Positions 33,021-36,856 of a stretch of 36,856 nt of DNA are shown piece by piece. Source of the DNA: Pseudomonas sp. URIL14HWK12:I12 (GTDB taxonomy: Bacteria > Pseudomonadota > Gammaproteobacteria > Pseudomonadales > Pseudomonadaceae); NCBI RefSeq assembly GCF_003097135.1, contig NZ_QEQL01000010.1, forward strand, positions 1-36,856, written 5' to 3'. The position numbers were made by a program, and so were the translations under genes. The number at the start of each line of letters is the position of its first letter. The stretch's first letter is position 1. Below the pieces are notes generated by a model that was given only the letters and a program-made list of their open reading frames with translations, was not told the origin of the DNA and did no database searches.

Positions 33021-33976
33021 CGGCGCAGCACCCCTGGCAGCACGCAGAGCATTTCATACAGCAGGTTCGCGCCCAGCAGTGCGGTGTTGCCGCTGGTGTC
33101 GTAGGGCGGCGACACCTCCACCAGGTCACAACCCACAAGGTCCAGGCCTTGGCAGCCGCGGATGATCTCAAGGGCCTGAATAGTGGTCAGCCCACCCACC
33201 TCAGGGGTGCCCGTGCCGGGTGCCCAGGCCGGGTCGATGCCGTCGATGTCGAACGACAGGTACACCGGCCCACCGCCCACCTGCTCGCGCACTTCGGCCA
33301 TCAAGGGCGCCAATGAGCGGTGCCAGCATTCTTCGGCTTGTACCACGCGAAAACCTTGCTTGCGGCTCCAGTTGAAGTCCTCACTGGTGTAGCCCTGGGC
33401 GCGCAGGCCGATCTGCACCACACGCTGGCTGTCGAGCAGGCCTTCTTCCTGGGCGCGTCGGAAGGTGGTGCCGTGGGCGATTTTCTCACCGAACATGTGG
33501 TCGTTGACGTCGGCATGAGCATCGATGTGCACAAGGCCGACCTTGCCGTGCTTCTTCTTGATGGCCCGCAGGATGGGCAGGGTGAGGGTGTGGTCGCCGC
33601 CGAGGGTGAGCGGGGTGATGCCATGCGCCAGGATGCGGTCGTACTCTGCCTCGATGATGCGCACCGCCTCGGCAAGGTTGAAGGTATTGATGGGCACATC
33701 GCCGATGTCGGCCACGTTCAGTGAGTCGAACGGCGCGGCGCCGGTGGCCATGTTGTAGGGGCGGATCATCACCGATTCAGCGCGGATCTGCCGGGGGCCG
33801 AACCGGGTGCCGGAGCGCAGCGAGGTGCCGATGTCTAGAGGGATGCCGACGAAGGCGGCGTCCAGTGCGGCGAGCGCTTCGGGGGCTTGCACATGGGGCA
33901 GGCGCAGCATGGTAGCAATGCCGCCGAAACGGGGCATTTCGTTGCCGCCCAGGGGCTGGTGGAAGGTGTTGTCCAC
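33017..33976 (-). CDS. gbuA: 4-Guanidinobutyrase
   Basis: A ureohydrolase (319 aa) that splits 4-guanidinobutyrate into GABA and urea, a step of the arginine transaminase or oxygenase routes. The sequence follows P. aeruginosa GbuA very closely as I recall it, including the N-terminal GGNEMPRFGGIATM. Manganese ligands are all present: H129 (GGDHT), D152, H154 and D156 (HIDAHAD), and D243 and D245 (SFDIDGIDPA). It opens a leftward operon gbuA - NTF2-like - permease - ALDH and is divergent from gbuR across a 149-bp region with a perfect inverted repeat. Agmatinase is the main alternative, but the operon context and N-terminus favour GbuA. Confidence 0.94.
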   Translation of the reverse strand: MDNTFHQPLGGNEMPRFGGIATMLRLPHVQAPEALAALDAAFVGIPLDIGTSLRSGTRFGPRQIRAESVMIRPYNMATGAAPFDSLNVADIGDVPINTFNLAEAVRIIEAEYDRILAHGITPLTLGGDHTLTLPILRAIKKKHGKVGLVHIDAHADVNDHMFGEKIAHGTTFRRAQEEGLLDSQRVVQIGLRAQGYTSEDFNWSRKQGFRVVQAEECWHRSLAPLMAEVREQVGGGPVYLSFDIDGIDPAWAPGTGTPEVGGLTTIQALEIIRGCQGLDLVGCDLVEVSPPYDTSGNTALLGANLLYEMLCVLPGVLRR

Positions 33977-34060
33977 GGTCGGGCCTCAGCGTGTCATGGG
34001 TTTTGTCGGCCGATTGTGGGCAGCCTGGTTGCGAGAAAAAATCGGCTACGGCAAATAATC

Positions 34061-34080
34061 AGTTCAGAGATTTCTGAACT
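34061..34080. promoter_or_regulatory. Inverted repeat in the gbuA-gbuR divergent promoter, probable GbuR operator
   Basis: A perfect 8-bp inverted repeat, AGTTCAGA - 4 bp - TCTGAACT, lies 46 bp upstream of the gbuR start and 84 bp from gbuA. A -10-like TACACT at 34088-34093 follows it on the gbuR side, so binding here could also repress gbuR itself. LysR regulators bind such dyads between divergent genes; the assignment to GbuR is by position. Confidence 0.65.
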
Positions 34081-34125
34081 ATCGGCGTACACTCGCAGGC
34101 CTCTGCCGATGCCTACGTTCTCGCC

Positions 34126-35013
34126 ATGGCCAGCCCCACCCCCGACCTCAAGCTGCTGCGCATCTTCGCCACCGTCGTGCGCCACCAAGGTTTCGCCGCC
34201 GCCCAGCAGGCGCTGAACCTGTCGACCTCGGCCATCAGTACCTACATGAGCCAGCTCGAAGGCCAGCTCGGCATCGTGCTCTGCCATCGCGGCCGAGGCG
34301 GCTTCCGCCTGACCAGCAAGGGCGAGCTGTTCCATCAGGAAACCCAGCGCCTGCTGGCCGAGCTTGAAAGCTTCGAACGCTACAGCGCAGCGCTCAAGGG
34401 TGAGCTGCGCGGCACGCTGAATTTGGGCGTGCTCGACTCCACCGTCAGCGACCCGGCCCTGCCACTGGCCGAAGTCATCGGTGCCTACAGCCAGGAGCAC
34501 CCCGCCGTGCACCTGCACCTGGCAGTGCTCAGCCCCGCCGAGCTGCAACTGGGGCTGCTGGAAAACCGCCTGGATCTGGCCATCGGCGCCTTCTCCGTGC
34601 GCACCAACGGCTTGCACTACCAGCCGCTTTACCGCGAACAGCACTGGCTGTACTGCAGCGACCGCCACCCATTGTTCAGCGAACGCGGCATCCCGGCGGA
34701 AGTCATCACCCAGCAACGGATGGTCGGGCGCGGTTACTGGACCCAAGCCGAGCTCGCCCGCCACGGCTTTCGCCACAGCGCCGCGACAGTGGAATCAATG
34801 GAGGCGCAGCTGATTCTCGTGCTCTCCGGCGCCTACATCGGCTACCTGCCCGAGCACCATGCGCAGCCCTGGGTGGACCGGGGCCGGCTCAAAGTGCTAC
34901 TGCCCGGCACCTTCGGCTACCAGGCACCTTTTGCCCTGGCCCTGCGCCGCGGGCGTGCACGCGAGCCGCTGATCCAGAGTTTCAGGGACCGGCTGAAGGC
35001 GGAGTTGGGGTAA
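34126..35013 (+). CDS. gbuR: LysR-type activator of guanidinobutyrate catabolism
   Basis: A LysR regulator of 295 aa. HTH at about 7-64 (LKLLRIFATVVRHQGFAAAQQ and STSAISTYMSQLEGQLG), then the effector-binding domain. It is divergent from gbuA, as gbuR (PA1422) is in P. aeruginosa, where it activates gbuA in response to 4-guanidinobutyrate. The symbol rests on synteny plus family. The spacing to the start and the operator-like dyad at 34061-34080 fit autoregulation. It ends 6 bp from the convergent DUF6708-like gene with no obvious terminator between. Confidence 0.87.
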   Translation: MASPTPDLKLLRIFATVVRHQGFAAAQQALNLSTSAISTYMSQLEGQLGIVLCHRGRGGFRLTSKGELFHQETQRLLAELESFERYSAALKGELRGTLNLGVLDSTVSDPALPLAEVIGAYSQEHPAVHLHLAVLSPAELQLGLLENRLDLAIGAFSVRTNGLHYQPLYREQHWLYCSDRHPLFSERGIPAEVITQQRMVGRGYWTQAELARHGFRHSAATVESMEAQLILVLSGAYIGYLPEHHAQPWVDRGRLKVLLPGTFGYQAPFALALRRGRAREPLIQSFRDRLKAELG

Positions 35014-35019
35014 GAGCGC

Positions 35020-35799
35020 TCAGGGCGCCGTTGTGGACTCACGGTCAATGGCCGCTGGCCACTTCACCTCCGGCGCCCAGCGGCGCAAGGGGCTGTACCA
35101 GACCAACTCGTTGGCGTCGCGCGGTGTGTCGAAGGGAGGCAGGGCGTCGGGGCCTTTTTCCATGTAGGTGTGGACGTAGAGCCAAGGGTCTTCGGAGAGC
35201 GTGTTGTAAATCAAGGGAAAGCGATCAATGACTTCGTTTGTGCCCGGTTTCACGATTGCGAGCATCGTGCCGCACCTGTAGTGCTCGCCGGCCCCGCGCG
35301 CCCAAAGCTCCGCTCTGACCTGTGACCATTCGTAGGCGACGATCTCAACGGGCCATGAACCCCAAGGATTCCACCCGCAGTGCTTGAAGTTGTACGCATA
35401 GACTCTTTGACGCGCGCGATTGAATCGAATGGGTTCGTTTCGGGGGGCGCTGAAATCCAGTCGGTATGCCATCATGACTGTGAAGCTCATAACCACGATG
35501 GAGAGTATGTCGAGAGCCAGTGAAGTGATGCTCGGCGAAAGGAGATTACGGTAGATCGTTTGTACTTCAAGAAAACACATTGGCAGCATTAACAATAGTA
35601 GTAATACGCCAAAGCCGCGAAAAGAAAAGCTATGTCTTGGGACCTCAACGTATATGTCATTTCTATAAAGAGGGTATTCCGCATTTTCCGGGGTGCGGTG
35701 AGCAACGGCTCTCGGTGCAGCCAGATCAGCTTTCCAACCTTTGGTCGGGGGTAGTAGGGCTGGAGTGCTTACAGGTTTATCAGGTTGTTGGGAAAGCAT
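35020..35799 (-). CDS. DUF6708-like membrane protein, putative T6SS immunity protein
   Basis: A 259-aa protein with a soluble N-terminus, two TM segments (about 62-78 and 93-112) and a soluble C-terminal domain of about 145 residues rich in Trp and Tyr (RVYAYNFKHCGWNPWGSWPVEIVAYEW split across the domain). I associate this pattern with DUF6708, a family often found beside T6SS effectors in pseudomonads. It overlaps the upstream effector gene by 20 bp if started at ATG 35799; a GTG at 35808 would give 3 more residues. A membrane location would suit immunity against a pore-forming effector, but that is inferred. The N-terminal two thirds are AT-richer than the C-terminal part. Confidence 0.65.
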   Translation of the reverse strand: MLSQQPDKPVSTPALLPPTKGWKADLAAPRAVAHRTPENAEYPLYRNDIYVEVPRHSFSFRGFGVLLLLLMLPMCFLEVQTIYRNLLSPSITSLALDILSIVVMSFTVMMAYRLDFSAPRNEPIRFNRARQRVYAYNFKHCGWNPWGSWPVEIVAYEWSQVRAELWARGAGEHYRCGTMLAIVKPGTNEVIDRFPLIYNTLSEDPWLYVHTYMEKGPDALPPFDTPRDANELVWYSPLRRWAPEVKWPAAIDRESTTAP

Positions 35800-36856
35800 G
35801 AAATTCACTACTCGATGTTATGATCAGTGGCTGCGAGTGGTATGTGGCATCTGGCCAGAAGTTAACTACAATCTCCACGGACTTCAGAAGGTGCCTTTTT
35901 CTCAATAACAGTCCTCCTTCTATAATTAATAACTTGTCTTCAAAGCGCTCCTGGTGCATTTTGATCCCGTGTTTACTTTGATCCAAAGCGGCCACTTCGC
36001 TTGTATCAGTGAGGACGAATTCTCCTTGGTATTCTGATCGGGCTATCAGCGCCTTAGGCCCCCTATCGAAACTCTTATCGTAAATTTCGAAGGAGTAACG
36101 TGACGTTGTTTTGCTGTAATCAGGTAGCTTTATTCTGTAGCTCAGTATGTCTCGGTTGGAGAATTCAGGGCCGCCCACCACAGCAGGCAATGGTCTTGTT
36201 TTTTCTGAAGCACCTTCACTGATGAAAGTGGATTGCTTGTACGTATACGCGGCTGCACCTATGTAGGCCACATTGAGCTCGTTCACTGATAACGCTGATT
36301 GCTCAGCGGTCAGCCACACCCTATTAGTTGCAGGTAATCCCCAAACGCATTTTCTTGCCCATATTTCCATTGGTGAGGACTGCTGGGATTTTGCGTAGGA
36401 GACTAGGCCGTAAGTAATTAAAGCAATAAACAGTCCTATTCCCAACCAGCCAACTAAGAATCCACCGACATAGGCTGCATAAATTAAGGAGCCCGTTGAA
36501 CCTAAGGCTGTAAAGATTGCAATGTTATACACTCCAGCAGCTTTGTGATCTCCAGCCAGCGCAAGGCGATTTGCTATAATCCGATATTGTATCCCATCCA
36601 TCACTCCAGCGAGCGCAGCCACAATTCCTCCAACTTTGACGAGTCCTTCACCTACGACCAATGCATCTTTTCCCCGGATGCTTATCCACTGGGGCCGTAC
36701 CGCCTTCACCGCAAACCCCGCCGCCTCTACCCCTATCCCAATCACTCCCAACGTCGCCGACCCCACCGCCGCCAGCGCCTCCGCGCGTTCATCACTGGCC
36801 ACCTCCAACAACGCCTTGTGGTTGCGCATCAAGCTGTCCTGCTGAAACCACAACCC
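35780..36856 (-). CDS. Probable T6SS effector, C-terminal part (partial)
   Basis: The C-terminal 358 residues of a larger protein whose start lies beyond the right window edge; the frame is open to the last base. It holds several hydrophobic segments: ALAAVGSATLGVIGIGVEAAG near the start, VGGIVAALAGVMDG, and a long pair around GSTGSLIYAAYVGGFLVGWLG and LFIALITYGLVSYA. A mostly beta-looking tail of about 190 residues follows. The layout fits VasX/BTH_I2691-type T6SS effectors, which act on membranes, and the adjoining DUF6708-like gene supports it. GC content falls sharply after the first about 60 residues of this part. Family assignment without the N-terminus is moderate. Confidence 0.6.
   Translation of the reverse strand, partial: GLWFQQDSLMRNHKALLEVASDERAEALAAVGSATLGVIGIGVEAAGFAVKAVRPQWISIRGKDALVVGEGLVKVGGIVAALAGVMDGIQYRIIANRLALAGDHKAAGVYNIAIFTALGSTGSLIYAAYVGGFLVGWLGIGLFIALITYGLVSYAKSQQSSPMEIWARKCVWGLPATNRVWLTAEQSALSVNELNVAYIGAAAYTYKQSTFISEGASEKTRPLPAVVGGPEFSNRDILSYRIKLPDYSKTTSRYSFEIYDKSFDRGPKALIARSEYQGEFVLTDTSEVAALDQSKHGIKMHQERFEDKLLIIEGGLLLRKRHLLKSVEIVVNFWPDATYHSQPLIITSSSEFHAFPTT

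Noticed and set aside
1..36856. CRISPR array, insertion sequence, integrase or prophage genes
   Set aside because: No regularly spaced repeats, transposase or integrase motifs, or terminal inverted repeats were seen anywhere in the window.

Overview
The window is a piece of a high-GC gammaproteobacterial chromosome, almost certainly Pseudomonas and probably the P. putida group. The 23S/5S sequences are pseudomonad, the recCBD order is the Pseudomonas one, a 4-guanidinobutyrase block has the same gene order as the P. aeruginosa gbu locus, and a LysR gene is divergent from mmsAB beside ggt and a helical-bimodular chemoreceptor, an arrangement I recall from P. putida. These assignments come from recognised families and motifs; no database was searched.

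Layout, left to right. (1) 1-473: 3' end of 23S rRNA, 5S rRNA and the rrn terminator. (2) 573-9705: recC-recB-recD, a translationally coupled operon for the RecBCD double-strand-break repair nuclease/helicase, followed by a tiny coiled-coil ORF. (3) 10085-13574: a LysR regulator divergent from mmsA-mmsB (valine catabolism). (4) 13659-15823: a 63-aa small protein divergent from ggt (periplasmic gamma-glutamyltranspeptidase), which ends at a clear terminator. (5) 16001-18023: an HBM-type chemoreceptor with a likely sigma-28 (FliA) promoter. (6) 18063-19702: an alpha-ketoglutarate-semialdehyde-type dehydrogenase with its own terminator. (7) 20019-21975: a response regulator fused to a CheC-like phosphatase domain, then a PAS-GGDEF diguanylate cyclase. 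(8) 21977-23032: an ADP-ribosylglycohydrolase on the opposite strand. (9) 23098-29535: an iron/siderophore region with a Fur-box candidate, a FecI-type sigma factor, FecR, a TonB-dependent receptor with a signalling domain, a GNAT acetyltransferase on the other strand, a Met/His-rich small membrane protein and a PepSY membrane protein. (10) 29601-35013: gbuA, an NTF2-like protein, an NCS1 permease and an aldehyde dehydrogenase in one leftward operon, with gbuR divergent across a perfect 8+8 inverted repeat. (11) 35020-36856: a two-TM DUF6708-like protein and the C-terminal part of a probable type VI secretion effector, both AT-richer than the rest and cut by the window end.

The common theme is nutrient sensing and amino-acid catabolism (valine, glutathione/gamma-glutamyl compounds, arginine-derived guanidinobutyrate, sugar acid or hydroxyproline semialdehydes) with chemotaxis, c-di-GMP and iron-responsive regulation. 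The least conventional items are the REC-CheC/diguanylate cyclase pair, the Met/His-rich pair beside the FecIR-receptor genes, and the compositionally mosaic T6SS effector/putative immunity pair at the right edge. I see no CRISPR array, insertion sequence, tRNA gene or prophage.
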